DNA of 64,000 bases from Isoetes taiwanensis (lineage: Eukaryota; Streptophyta; Lycopodiopsida; Isoetales; Isoetaceae): assembly GCA_021234155.1 (NCBI GenBank), contig JAJEKV010000234.1:374001-438000 (forward strand), written 5' to 3'. A program made the position numbers and the translations under genes. Below, one piece after another: positions 10,436-19,560 of the stretch (positions within the stretch are counted from its first letter, which is position 1; each line of letters begins with the position of its first letter). The notes beneath the pieces are model-generated. The model ran no database searches and was not told where the DNA came from. It saw only the letters and a program-made list of their open reading frames with translations.

Positions 10436-10441
10436 AATAAA
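10436..10441 (+). terminator. AATAAA polyadenylation-type signal after H3 ORF
   Basis: AATAAA lies 6 nt after the TAA of the H3 frame. It is followed by A/T-rich sequence and then by a separate leader with a CT-rich tract before the next ORF, consistent with the H3 ORF having had its own transcript end. Inference from position only. Confidence 0.4.
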
Positions 10442-10590
10442 GAGACTTTCATTTTGAATTAAAAAAGTTTAATGGTTTCCATGTTAAAAATAAAATAAAA
10501 TGCTGACGTCAGCGTTAATAAAAGGGTTTAAAAGTGGACTTTTGAGGTTATTCCAAACGTTTCTTTTCCTCTCTCCTCCCTTCTAGCGCC

Positions 10591-11994
10591 ATGGCTTCCG
10601 CCACCGACCTTGCCGCCTGGTACCATGATGGAGAGAAATGGGAACCACAAGTTCCCTTTGATCTGCTGCAACATTTGCTATGCCAACGCATAGATCTCCT
10701 TACCAATATGCAGCGGCATCCGGATTACGCCGGATTCCTTGAATTCTACATGGAGGAAATGCTTCCTCTGTGTATTCCTCTTGGGGATCCTCCCCAGCTG
10801 TATTTGGAGCGGGAGATAGTCCGGCAGATGTTAGGTGGGGACACACATGCTTATGACGTCTTGAAGGGGAAACTCCGATGGGGTAAACACCTGCCAGTGG
10901 TCCAGCATCAGGGGCAGCAATATCTGGAAGCTACTTTTGCCCTAGCCATCCTCATGGACCAATACGTTGAGGATGAGACCTTGCCTGTAGAGAAGGGCAA
11001 ACTGCCAGAGTCCTCCGAGGAGGGGGACGATGAGCATATAGGAATGGGCGACTTTGCCCGTTGGAAAGAGCTAGCGGAGGAGTTACCACCGCGCCGTGAG
11101 CAAGCTATAGGCTTGTCAGGGTTAGACGGCCTTCCAGTTATTTATCACCAAGGGCAAGAGTACCTTCTCTTGGATGATATTATCTGGACGTATCACATGG
11201 TGGCCGGATTTCGACGCAAGCGCAAAGACCATGTACTTTACGAGCTTGCGGAGTATTGTATGGATGATTTTATCGACTTCACTTCCACCGAGCTTCCTTC
11301 GGAGGTGCACCAGCTGCTTCAGTTCCGTCAGGAGACCATAGAGCCGGCGGAGACTCTATTACGCCTTCGAGACTTCGTGATGCAGGAACCAGCTTCGCAA
11401 CCTGCACCAGATGCCTTCACGGCTATGGGACCTCACGTCCCAAACATTAATATGGTTGAGGTTCCCTCCGACTCAGATGATGAGGGTGAAGATTTATATC
11501 ATAACCCTGCGCACAAGAAGGAGGAGCAACAGGAGCTCAAGGAGGAAGAAGTCCCCATGGACTTGGATAAGGAAGTGGCAGCATCTGAGACTCCGCAAGG
11601 GAAGGTGCTGGGTAACCACCTTACCCGTTTCTTTTTGTCGGCCTTCAAATACGGGCAAGTCCTCTTCATAGCCCGGGATCTAGGGCCAGAGGCTGAAGCT
11701 TCATGGTGGGCCCTCCGTGCACTCTCTACACTGGCCAGCCACAAGAAGCTTCCCTATCGTACGTTTACGTATGTACTCGTACGACGGGATCTCGCCCTGA
11801 CGGCCTTAGGCCAGGATATTGCGCCTTGGATGGGCATGAAGCTCCTCACGGCAGCTCCATTGGCCGTTGCCTATCCACCGGAGGTTGCATCTGTTGCGGC
11901 TGCCACAGTAGACCCTGGGGTAACTCTGCTGAGACACCGACCGCCTCCACCACCTCCTAGGGCCAGGGATAAAGAGGCAGGGCCTAGTTCCTAG
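10591..11994 (+). CDS. Intact 467-codon extra ORF of the chromovirus, unknown family
   Basis: An uninterrupted ORF from ATG 10591 in a strong plant context (GCGCCATGGCT) to TAG 11994, preceded by a CT-rich leader (10560-10583). It is the only long intact ORF of an element whose gag and pol are broken. I do not recognise the family. Visible features: a tryptophan-rich N-terminus (AAWYHDGEKWEP); an internal duplication in which LPVVQHQGQQYLEATFA (about residues 110-126) is echoed by LPVIYHQGQEYLLLDDI (about 187-203); acidic linkers (SSEEGDDEH, PSDSDDEGED, KEEEVPMDLDKE); a segment near 330-400 containing RFFLSAFKYGQVLFIARDLG; and a proline-rich tail HRPPPPPPRARDKE. No signal peptide, zinc finger or transmembrane segment is evident. 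It could be a further captured host gene or an element-specific accessory protein. Confidence 0.8.
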   Translation: MASATDLAAWYHDGEKWEPQVPFDLLQHLLCQRIDLLTNMQRHPDYAGFLEFYMEEMLPLCIPLGDPPQLYLEREIVRQMLGGDTHAYDVLKGKLRWGKHLPVVQHQGQQYLEATFALAILMDQYVEDETLPVEKGKLPESSEEGDDEHIGMGDFARWKELAEELPPRREQAIGLSGLDGLPVIYHQGQEYLLLDDIIWTYHMVAGFRRKRKDHVLYELAEYCMDDFIDFTSTELPSEVHQLLQFRQETIEPAETLLRLRDFVMQEPASQPAPDAFTAMGPHVPNINMVEVPSDSDDEGEDLYHNPAHKKEEQQELKEEEVPMDLDKEVAASETPQGKVLGNHLTRFFLSAFKYGQVLFIARDLGPEAEASWWALRALSTLASHKKLPYRTFTYVLVRRDLALTALGQDIAPWMGMKLLTAAPLAVAYPPEVASVAAATVDPGVTLLRHRPPPPPPRARDKEAGPSS

Positions 11995-12023
11995 ACTAAA
12001 GGTGCTATACAATTTTTGTTTAT

Positions 12024-12070
12024 CTACTCTCTCTATCTATATCTATATATCTATATCTATATATATATAT
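12024..12070. repeat. TATC/AT microsatellite
   Basis: CTATCTATATCTATATATC-type repeats grading into (AT)n, just after the stop codon of the 467-codon ORF. Frames across it are low-complexity translations. Confidence 0.85.
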
Positions 12071-12365
12071 GTTCTTACGTTTGTCGCGCTTATCCGACCG
12101 TCCGTTCGAGATCCGACGGCTCACGTGGCTTTGGGACGTATCCTACGGCCCAGATGGCTTGGGAGTTTATATATAATCCGTATAGACACGATCCTACGGT
12201 CCAGGTTGATCTGATCTTGACCGACGGTGCACATGATTTTGGAAATTATATGTAATAGATCCTATGGCTCATTGAGATCTCGACCCTTGATCGTGTCCAA
12301 GATCCTACGGCCTAAGTTGAATGCTCATCCCTTAGGAAAAAGCTTTTAAAATTTTTATGTTGTGT

Positions 12366-12428
12366 GGGGGATTCGAACCGGAGCCATTGACCCCCTGACC
12401 CCCCATTCTAACCACTAGACCAAGCATC
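12366..12428 (-). other. tRNA-like pol III promoter segment
   Basis: On the minus strand an A-box-like TGGTCTAGTGG (12412-12422) and a B-box GGTTCGAATCC (12369-12379) are spaced as in a tRNA, with a D-arm-like TCTAGTGGTTAGAAT. The outer ends do not pair into an acceptor stem, so this is a tRNA pseudogene or SINE head rather than a working tRNA gene. It lies antisense inside the retrotransposon. Confidence 0.6.
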
Positions 12429-12499
12429 AATTCTATGAGTAATTTATGTTTGACATATACTTAAGGGTAGTGTTCCCATTAAGATAAAATAGACTATAG

Positions 12500-13165
12500 C
12501 ATTCTAGCTAGTTCAAGAAGGTTCTAGAATGTTCTGGAAGGCTCTAGAAAGTTCTAGAATCTTCTAGAAAGTTCTAGAGCATAAGAGAATCTAGGGGGGA
12601 CCTAAGAAAATTCTTCCAGAAAGTTCCAAATTGTTCTAATAAGTTTTAGAATGTTCTAGAATGTAGGGGAATCTACGGGAATGTAAGGAAATCTAGGGAA
12701 ATACTTCTAGAAAGTTCTAGAATATATTGAAAGTCTTAGAATGTTCCAGGAAGTCTTAGAATGTTCTAAAAAGTTCTAGAATGTAAAGGAATCCAGAAGA
12801 ATCTAATAGAATGTAAGAAAATCTTATAAAATGTAAGAGAATCTAGGAAAATATTTACAAGCCTAAGGGAATCTCTTAAAATCTGGGGGATCTAAAGGAA
12901 TCTTCATAAAATCTAAGGGAATCTAAGAGAATGTTGATGAAATCTTAGAGTATCTAAGGGAATCTTTATAGAATCTCTTTGAATCTAAGGGCAATCTAAT
13001 AAAATCTAAATGAATCTAAGAGAATCTAAGGGGATCTTTATAGAATCTTGGAGAATCTAGGGAAATTTAATGGAATCTAGATAAAATTTAGAGAAATGCT
13101 CACGAACCCTCTAAGAGAACCTTGGTAGAATCTTAGAGAATCTATGAATTTAGAGCATTCTCAAG
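12500..13165. repeat. Degenerate 10-bp minisatellite
   Basis: About 660 bp of diverging decamers that start as TTCTAGAATG and drift to GAATCTAAGG towards 13,100. Scattered perfect TTCTAGAA sites remain (for example near 12,655, 12,705 and 12,770). No frame crosses it. Confidence 0.85.
12511..12580. promoter_or_regulatory. Seven-unit heat-shock-element-like array (TTCnnGAA, 10-bp period)
   Basis: Seven consecutive 10-bp blocks, each a variant of gTTCtaGAAt: GTTCAAGAAG, GTTCTAGAAT, GTTCTGGAAG, GCTCTAGAAA, GTTCTAGAAT, CTTCTAGAAA, GTTCTAGAGC. Read as alternating 5-bp units nTTCn/nGAAn this is a continuous heat-shock element of about 14 pentamers; the known minimum for HSF trimers is three. It sits about 0.85 kb upstream of the 181-codon ORF and 1.6 kb before gag. 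Function is inferred from the motif only. Confidence 0.7.
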
Positions 13166-13425
13166 AGATTCTTTTACAAGAACTTGCACGTAGGAACATG
13201 CTAAAACTCGAACATGCACCGTAGGACGGATTAAATTTCTTGTATATATATATACGTGTATTTATGAGATTTTGGATTGGCAATTGTTTGAACCATATTG
13301 AAAAATGGTGTACCTTATTTACTTATTAAATACAAAGTTCTCTTGATGAGTATAACTGAATTGTGTTTTTTTTTATGACATCCTTTTCAAAAGCATTAAA
13401 GTTTAGAATATAGTGGAATTACAAA

Positions 13426-13971
13426 ATGTTCTCTATTCATTCCAACTATGTTGCAGAGGAAACCATTTGGGAATATGAGGAAAGAATCACCGATATGGTT
13501 AGGAGAGACGATCCCGGACCATCGGATCAAGACTATGGCCAGAGATATGGTGAATATCCAGAGTGGGAGGAAGGCTATGAGATCGAACCACCGCCGCCAG
13601 GAGAACTCTACGACCCTGACAAAGGGCTGGAGATAGTTAACATCCTTAGGGATCGAGCTCTTGAAGATCTGAAGATGACCATGTGTCGTACCTGGGACTA
13701 TTGGAATATGAGCAGGCACGAAGCCTTCGGGGGGCAAGCGACCACCTTTGGCAACTCTTTTATGCTATGCGAAGGCTCTTTAACCTTTCGATTATCGGCC
13801 CGAGCATGGGAGTACCAAGCAATCATTGTCCAAGCACGGGCACGCTATAAACTTCGTCCGAAATGCGGGAGAGTACCGCTCTGTGATCAGACCCTTCGCC
13901 AACCCCTAGGCTTGGTCTCTTCCGTTATGTTTTCTTTGTTGCTGTTATGCTGTGTGCGAATAGAACTTTAA
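13426..13971 (+). CDS. 181-codon ORF between repeat array and gag, unknown
   Basis: ATG 13426 to TAA 13971, open throughout. The N-terminal part (EETIWEYEERITDM) faintly resembles the end of a chromodomain (pattern EEATWE plus charged helix), followed by an acidic, proline-rich segment (EGYEIEPPPPGELYDP) and a helical stretch (LEIVNILRDRALEDLKM). The C-terminal third is hydrophobic and Cys-rich (SSVMFSLLLLCCV) and may be readthrough of non-coding sequence. It may be an old gag/N-terminal exon or a captured fragment; I cannot assign it. Confidence 0.45.
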   Translation: MFSIHSNYVAEETIWEYEERITDMVRRDDPGPSDQDYGQRYGEYPEWEEGYEIEPPPPGELYDPDKGLEIVNILRDRALEDLKMTMCRTWDYWNMSRHEAFGGQATTFGNSFMLCEGSLTFRLSARAWEYQAIIVQARARYKLRPKCGRVPLCDQTLRQPLGLVSSVMFSLLLLCCVRIEL

Positions 13972-14140
13972 GAATTTCCACTGTATCATACCTACTTTCG
14001 TCTCAACCCATGTACCAATCAACTTGTTTTGTACTCAACTTGAATGAAATATAAATATTGTTTTCTGTTTGTATATTCTTTTTGTCTCGATTATTTTAAA
14101 AGGATTGTACATTAATGTAAATCTGCTTATATATTCATGA

Positions 14141-15310
14141 ATGCTCCCTATAGACGGTGTACGTAACGCCGCTTGGCAAACACCCTCCAACGCCAGTAGG
14201 CTCACCCCTGAACAAGAATTGATGTTAATGAAGAGGCAACTCGGCGAATTACAGGCCTATGTGTTGCATACCAATCCACTGCAACAAACTCAGGAGGACG
14301 GACTGGAATTACCTCCGCGACCATTGAGTCCACCTGCACAACAGCCATCTTCTCCCAGAGCTAGCCCTGTACCTGTACAAAGGAGGACTCATGCTAAGCG
14401 TCATCGAAGTTCCTCTAAGAATAGCGCCGCTTCCTCACATTCAACCACTTCGGTGTCTTCTGGGTCATCGCTATCAGACAGTGACCATTCGAGGCGTAAG
14501 GATAAGGAATACCGAAAAACCGTTGATGTCTGACCATAACTAGTATATGGAAGAACCGGAAGTTGGCTCAGTTTGATGGGAAATCCAGAGGAGGCTTGAA
14601 TGCAGAATCTTGGTTGGACGAAATGAAGGAGTTTGGGAAGTCCTATGGAATGACGGAGAAGAATACAGGGAAGGTTGCCACCACCAACCTTTACCGAGCT
14701 GCCCGTATTTGGTGGAAGGGTTATGCGAGCTAAGCACCGGACGGGGAGCAGGTGCAAGTTCAAGAAGTTCGCTAAGGGTTTTTAAATCGCATTACGTGCC
14801 TCGTGCGCACAAATGCCAACAGATTCAGACCTTCTACCGGTTGGAACAGAAGGGCATGTCCGTTCAGGCCTACACGGATGAATTTATGCGCTTAAGGTTG
14901 TATGTACCAGGAATGAATGAAAAAAGGGCAGTAGAGGGCTACATTGAAGGGTTGGCCCCATCCATTAAACGCATGGTCAAGGCCATAGACCCAAAATCAG
15001 TAGCAGAGGCGGAAGCTAAGGCATTAAGCCTCGAGGAGGACACGCCAAGGAACCAGTATCCGCGACCGCCCCTTATTTTGCAGCCACGCCCGCCCACGCC
15101 GCATACAAACCCCGCTCGCCAAGTCCGGGGGCCCCTCAAAGACAATTCTTACGGCCGCCAGAGAAGAAAGTCGCCTTTAGCACGCCGGATAAGCGAGAAC
15201 AATGCCGGCAAGGAAATTGGGCCTCTTACAGGTCCATTCCTAAAGAGGCTGAGAACAGCTCCACGGGATAAGGCATGCCTGTGTGTATGAGGTGGACACT
15301 TCATGCGAAT
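14141..15310 (+). pseudogene. Chromovirus gag (frameshifted)
   Basis: Gag spread over several frames. 14141-14533 (from ATG) is an N-terminal region with SPR/SSS-rich low complexity. 14550-14735 carries the retrotransposon gag core (LAQFDGKSRGG, ESWLDEMKEFG, YRAARIWWKG). 14758-15050 continues with QTFYRLEQKGMSVQAYTDEF, LRLYVPGMNEK and AIDPKSVAEAEAKAL. A broken CCHC zinc knuckle with GHFMR is recognisable near 15,275-15,325. At least two frameshifts and a stop at 14,533 prevent a full product. Gag would form the virus-like particle that packages element RNA. Confidence 0.85.
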
Positions 15311-15499
15311 TGCCCGTGCGCCACGACCGCCCTACCTGGCCATGGCCGACCTTTGATTGGAAAGACCGAGTCCAATCTCCCCAAGGGAGGAGGGAGGCCC
15401 CGAAAGTACATTCACCAAGGCGTCTCATATTCTTGCCGCTATTGAAACAAAGTAACGCTGAAAGTCACCTTCAATTATTTCTACAATAGGCCAAGTAGA

Positions 15500-15800
15500 C
15501 AAGTAAGCCCTTCATAATTTTGATGGACACCGGGTAGTATGCATAATTTTGCTTCTCCTAGAATGGCCTGTGCATAAATTTGGAAACGTTGAGATCCCGA
15601 CCTAAGCCAGTCACATTAGCCAGTGGTAAGATCAGACACACTCATGGCCGCCGTATTAACCTTAAGATGCAATTGCCAGGTGCACCAGTTGCCTTGGGTG
15701 CTGAGTTAATGGACATTGGCAAATATGATCTTATTGTTGGAATGGAGTTTTTAGCATCTGCCAAGGCCAACATAGACTGTGAGAAACGGGAGGTCACCTT
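15500..15800 (+). pseudogene. Aspartic protease domain of pol (broken at active site)
   Basis: The catalytic motif reads MDTG at 15523-15534 and is then followed by TAG; shifting frame by one base gives the expected Ser. The downstream flap and C-terminal part (VALGAELMDIG, YDLIVGMEFLA) are in the open frame starting at 15580. The protease would process Gag-Pol; this copy is interrupted. Confidence 0.8.
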
Positions 15801-16980
15801 CAACGCCGCTAATGGAGCACGTGTGACTATAAAAGGTGATTCATTCCACTCCGCTATGCAGTTAATGTCAATAAAGCAGTTAGAAAAAGCTATACGCAGG
15901 AATGAACTCCTTTGCCTCATTACACTTGCCTCCATTGAGTCTGACTCCAAGCAGAAGCAAGTAATCGACGCCTTACCACAAGACATTGCTATCCTTCTTC
16001 GAGAATTTAGCGATCTTTTTCCAGATAAGATCCACAAGCTTCCTCCTTTCAGAGGGGTAGAATGTGAGATAACTCTTGAACCGGGTACTAAGCCTACCAG
16101 CCAAGGCCCGCATCGAATGAGCCCTCGAGTTAGCTGAGCTTATGAAACAACTACAAGAGTTTTGAACACCGGGTTTATTCGCTCAAGTGTTTCACCATTT
16201 GGCGCTCCTATTCTTTTTGTCAAGAAGAAAGATGGCTCCTTAAGGATGTGTATTGATTATAGGCAACTCAATAAGCATACCATCAAGAATCGCTATGCTT
16301 TGCCTAGGGCAGATGATCTTATGGACCAGTTACAAGGGGCAAAATATTTCTCAAAGATTGATTTGCGCTCCGGGTACCATCAGATAAGGATAAAGGAGGC
16401 GGACATTCATAAGTCTGCTTTTCGCACCAGATATGGGCATTATGAATTCACCGTCATGCCTTTTGGATTGACCAATGCCCCTACAACGTTTATGCGGTTG
16501 ATGAATGACATCTTCCGCCAATACTTGGATGACTTTGTTGTCATTTTCTTTGATGACATTCTCATCTATAGTAAAACCTTGCAACAACATGAACAACATC
16601 TTCGATTGGCTTTACAGAAGCTAAGACGCCATCAGCTCTTCGCCAAGTTCTCTAAATGCAAGTTCGCCACTCCAAGGGTTGACTATTTGGGCCATATTAT
16701 TTCAGCAGAAGGAATTGCTACAGACCCAGCCAAGATAGAAGCAGTAAAGGATTGGCCCATTCCGGCTAATGTTTCAGAGGTCCGGAGTTTCTTGGGACTC
16801 GCAGGATATTATCGGAAATTTGTTAAGGATTTTGCAACAATTGCCGCACCTCTTACTAATCTCACAAGGCATGAGAAAGTGAAGGATTGGATGGAACATT
16901 GGAAAGCAAAAGTCCAAGTCGGCTTTCAGAAGCTCAAGGATGCTTTAACATCTGCACCGGTCCTTACCTTGCCTGATCCT
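15800..16980 (+). pseudogene. Reverse transcriptase domain of pol
   Basis: The RT N-terminal approach (ILLREFSDLFPD, FRGVECEITLEPGTKP) ends at a TGA at about 16135. The main RT frame runs from 16162: [63 protein letters not shown]. The catalytic box is FFDD (16546-16557) in [12 protein letters not shown], a variant of the usual F/YxDD. The thumb follows ([31 protein letters not shown]). The active site is intact but the frame is isolated by upstream and downstream stops. Confidence 0.92.
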
Positions 16981-16984
16981 GAAA

Positions 16985-17335
16985 AAGATAAATCGGTAGC
17001 CACCGATGCTAGTAAGATAGCTACCGGTGGAGTCTTAATGCAGGAGGGGAGAGTTGTTGCCTACGATTCAAAGAAGATGAATGACGCAGAATAGCGATAT
17101 CCTACCCATGATCAGGAGTTGCTGGCAGTTGTACGTGCTCTCCGTATTTGGAGACACTACCTTCTTAGTAGAAGATTTCAGCTGGATACGGATCATCAGA
17201 GTCTCCGCTATCTATCCACCCAGCCAAATCTGAATCTCCGTCAGCGAAGATGGATGGAATTCCTCGGAATATGACTTCGAGATTGTATATAAACCAGGGA
17301 AGCACAATGTGGTTGCGGATGCTTTATCACGTCAT
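16985..17335 (+). pseudogene. RNase H domain of pol
   Basis: Begins [14 protein letters not shown] with the first catalytic Asp and continues [13 protein letters not shown], then a TAG at 17092-17094, then [18 protein letters not shown] and [10 protein letters not shown] 1-nt shift near 17,265 precedes EIVYKPGKHNVVADALSRHP. Layout is standard for Ty3/gypsy; two lesions disable it. Confidence 0.88.
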
Positions 17336-17399
17336 CCCTTTATAATCCGGACCCATTGTAACGCCATTTCCACACTCACCAGCGAGTTTGGGAAGCAGA

Positions 17400-18300
17400 T
17401 AGAAACAGACCTCGCCCGCAGATCGAATTGCAGAAAATTTGGGAAAGTTTGGGTAGGGAAGCCCGTACCAATAAAGAACGTGAAGCATTCCGTTCATATA
17501 AGAAAGAGGGCAATTTATTATATCACAAAGATAAGTTGTGTGTGCCGGTGACTTGTGGGTGCGAAAAGGCTGATTCTCCATGACACACACAACAGCCCTA
17601 TAGCGGGACATGCGGGTTTTATGAAAACTTACTTTAAGATCCGCTCCAGCTATTTTTGGTCTTCGATGAAGAAGGATATTGCTAGGTACATCAAGCCGTG
17701 TCAGATTTGTCAGCAAACCAAGGCTGAGCAATTACGAATTCCAGGGGAGTTGCAACCTTTGGATGTGCCCAACGCCAAGTGGGAAGTTATAACCATGGAT
17801 TTCATTGTGGGCCTTCCACGCACTCTCCGTGGATATGATGCATTAATGGTAGTGGTCGACAAACTATCAAAGATGGCTCACTTCGCCATGTCGCACCACG
17901 GACCACGACCTTCCCCGACCGCCTTGCTCTTTGCAAAAGAAATTTTCAGGTTGCACGGGATGCCGAGAGTAATTGTATCGGATAGGGATCCTAAGTTTGT
18001 CGATTGCATTACGGAAGGATTTCTTTGCCACCATCGAACCAAGCTTGCCATGAGTACAGACTTACCATCCTCGGACGGATGGTCAAACGAGAACATGTCA
18101 ATCGTATTATTGAAGATATTTCGGTTGAAGCTATGTATGGAGTAAACAAATCACAATGGGCGGATTATATTTATCGGTAGAGTTAGCCTATAAGCATTAC
18201 CAAGCGTGAGTCTTCAAAGATGTCTCCATTCATGATAAATTATGGCTACCAATGTCTTACTCCGGACATTGGCATAACCCACGTTTCTAAAGTGGAGGTC
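17400..18300 (+). pseudogene. Integrase domain of pol
   Basis: An HHCC zinc-binding region (HDTHNSPIAGHAGFMKT, then CQICQQTK) is followed by the core: TMDFIVGLPRTLRGYDAL (first Asp) and HGMPRVIVSDRDPKF (second Asp). After the second Asp the frame is disturbed; a DGWSNEN stretch marks the region of the catalytic Glu but the usual YHPQTDGQTE form is lost. From about 18,180 the GPY/F region is broken but APRWAGPFRILERG-like residues are visible near 18,500-18,535. Would insert element cDNA; non-functional here. Confidence 0.85.
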
Positions 18301-18639
18301 TCTCAACAACTCCTTTTAGAAATGCGGGCCTTGGTGGAAGAAGTTCGGGGTTACTTATTGGCCGCGACGCTAGCCGCCGAAGAGTCTAGCGGATAAGCAC
18401 CGGGAACCCCACGGATCTTCAGGTGGGCTTAATCGGGTTTGGCTTAAGATCAAAGTAAAACAAGCCAAGCTTAAAATTGGTAACTGTAAGAAGTTGGCAC
18501 CCAGATGGGCTGGGCCGTTCAGGATTCTTGAGCGTGGGGGAGAACAGCATATCGCTTGGACTTGCCACCCCGGCTTGAAGATCCACAAGGTCTTTTCACG
18601 TGAGTCTTCTGAAGCAACACACCCCTGATCCAGAGGAGG

Positions 18640-18845
18640 TTTTGGATACCCCTACCCTCCTAGAAATGACTGAAGAGCAGCTGGAAATAGTGCCCGAAGC
18701 TCTTCTTGATCGAGCTTACAAACAGACCAGAAGGACTCAAATGTTGCAATACTTGGTCAAGTGGAAGCACTTACCAGTTGAAGATGCTACCTGGGTGATG
18801 AAGATAGACCTTGAGAAGCACTATCCGGACTTCATGCGGGAATCT
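18640..18845 (+). pseudogene. C-terminal chromodomain of integrase
   Basis: The open frame starting at 18600 contains PEALLDRAYKQTRR, QYLVKWKHLPVEDATW and LEKHYPDF, the pattern of plant chromovirus chromodomains with the aromatic Y, W and W positions kept. It identifies the lineage as a chromovirus (CHD-bearing Ty3/gypsy). Known chromodomains direct integration towards marked chromatin. Confidence 0.88.
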
Positions 18846-18849
18846 CAGG

Positions 18850-19547
18850 GCCGCACCATCAACGATGCTATCAACCCCGCTCCCGGCGGTAAGCTTGAAG
18901 GCTTGATTTGCCGAGAATCATGTTCTAGAGGGGTAAATGCATTGTATTTTATAATAATAACCGATGACGAGATCACCTTTGTGTTCTCCAGGACGTGGTG
19001 TACTGTTGATGTTGACATGACCGCGCATTGCTTGAAAAGCATCTAGTAAATAGACTGCGTTCATTCCGGCTATACGGGGAATTGAACCATTCCTTATGCC
19101 GCAATGAATTGTAAGCCGTAGACATGATAGGTTCCCTTCTAGATACTTCTTCTTTATTTATAGGGGGTGGTCCCTTCAACCACAATTTAATCATATTATT
19201 AACCTACGGGTATATTGATGTGTGCAGGCCAGTGAACAGATCGTCACCTGCCTTGTATAGAGGGTTGCTGATGACCCAACTTTTTCCCGTATTGGTTTTG
19301 TCTACATGTGTGCTTTTTGTTGTCAGAATGTTTTAATCGGACTTCGGTCCTAAACTCCCTTGATGATAAGTTTGTATCAGGCACCTTGGTGCTTGTACTT
19401 TGATATTTTAACTTCAATGTATTACTGTCTGAAATACTATAATTTCAACGTATTAATGTTATATTCTTAACTCCATTTTTTTAATTAAGTGCTTCATGTA
19501 TATGTATTCGATTAGCTAACCCCAATGCTGAGGACAGCATTATTTTT
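18850..19547. other. 3' untranslated region of chromovirus, no gene
   Basis: No coding similarity between the chromodomain and the polypurine tract; A/T-rich towards the end. Confidence 0.6.
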
Positions 19548-19560
19548 AAGGAGGGGAGAA
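19548..19560 (+). promoter_or_regulatory. Polypurine tract
   Basis: AAGGAGGGGAGAA immediately precedes the 3' LTR TGTGACG; primes plus-strand DNA synthesis. Confidence 0.92.
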
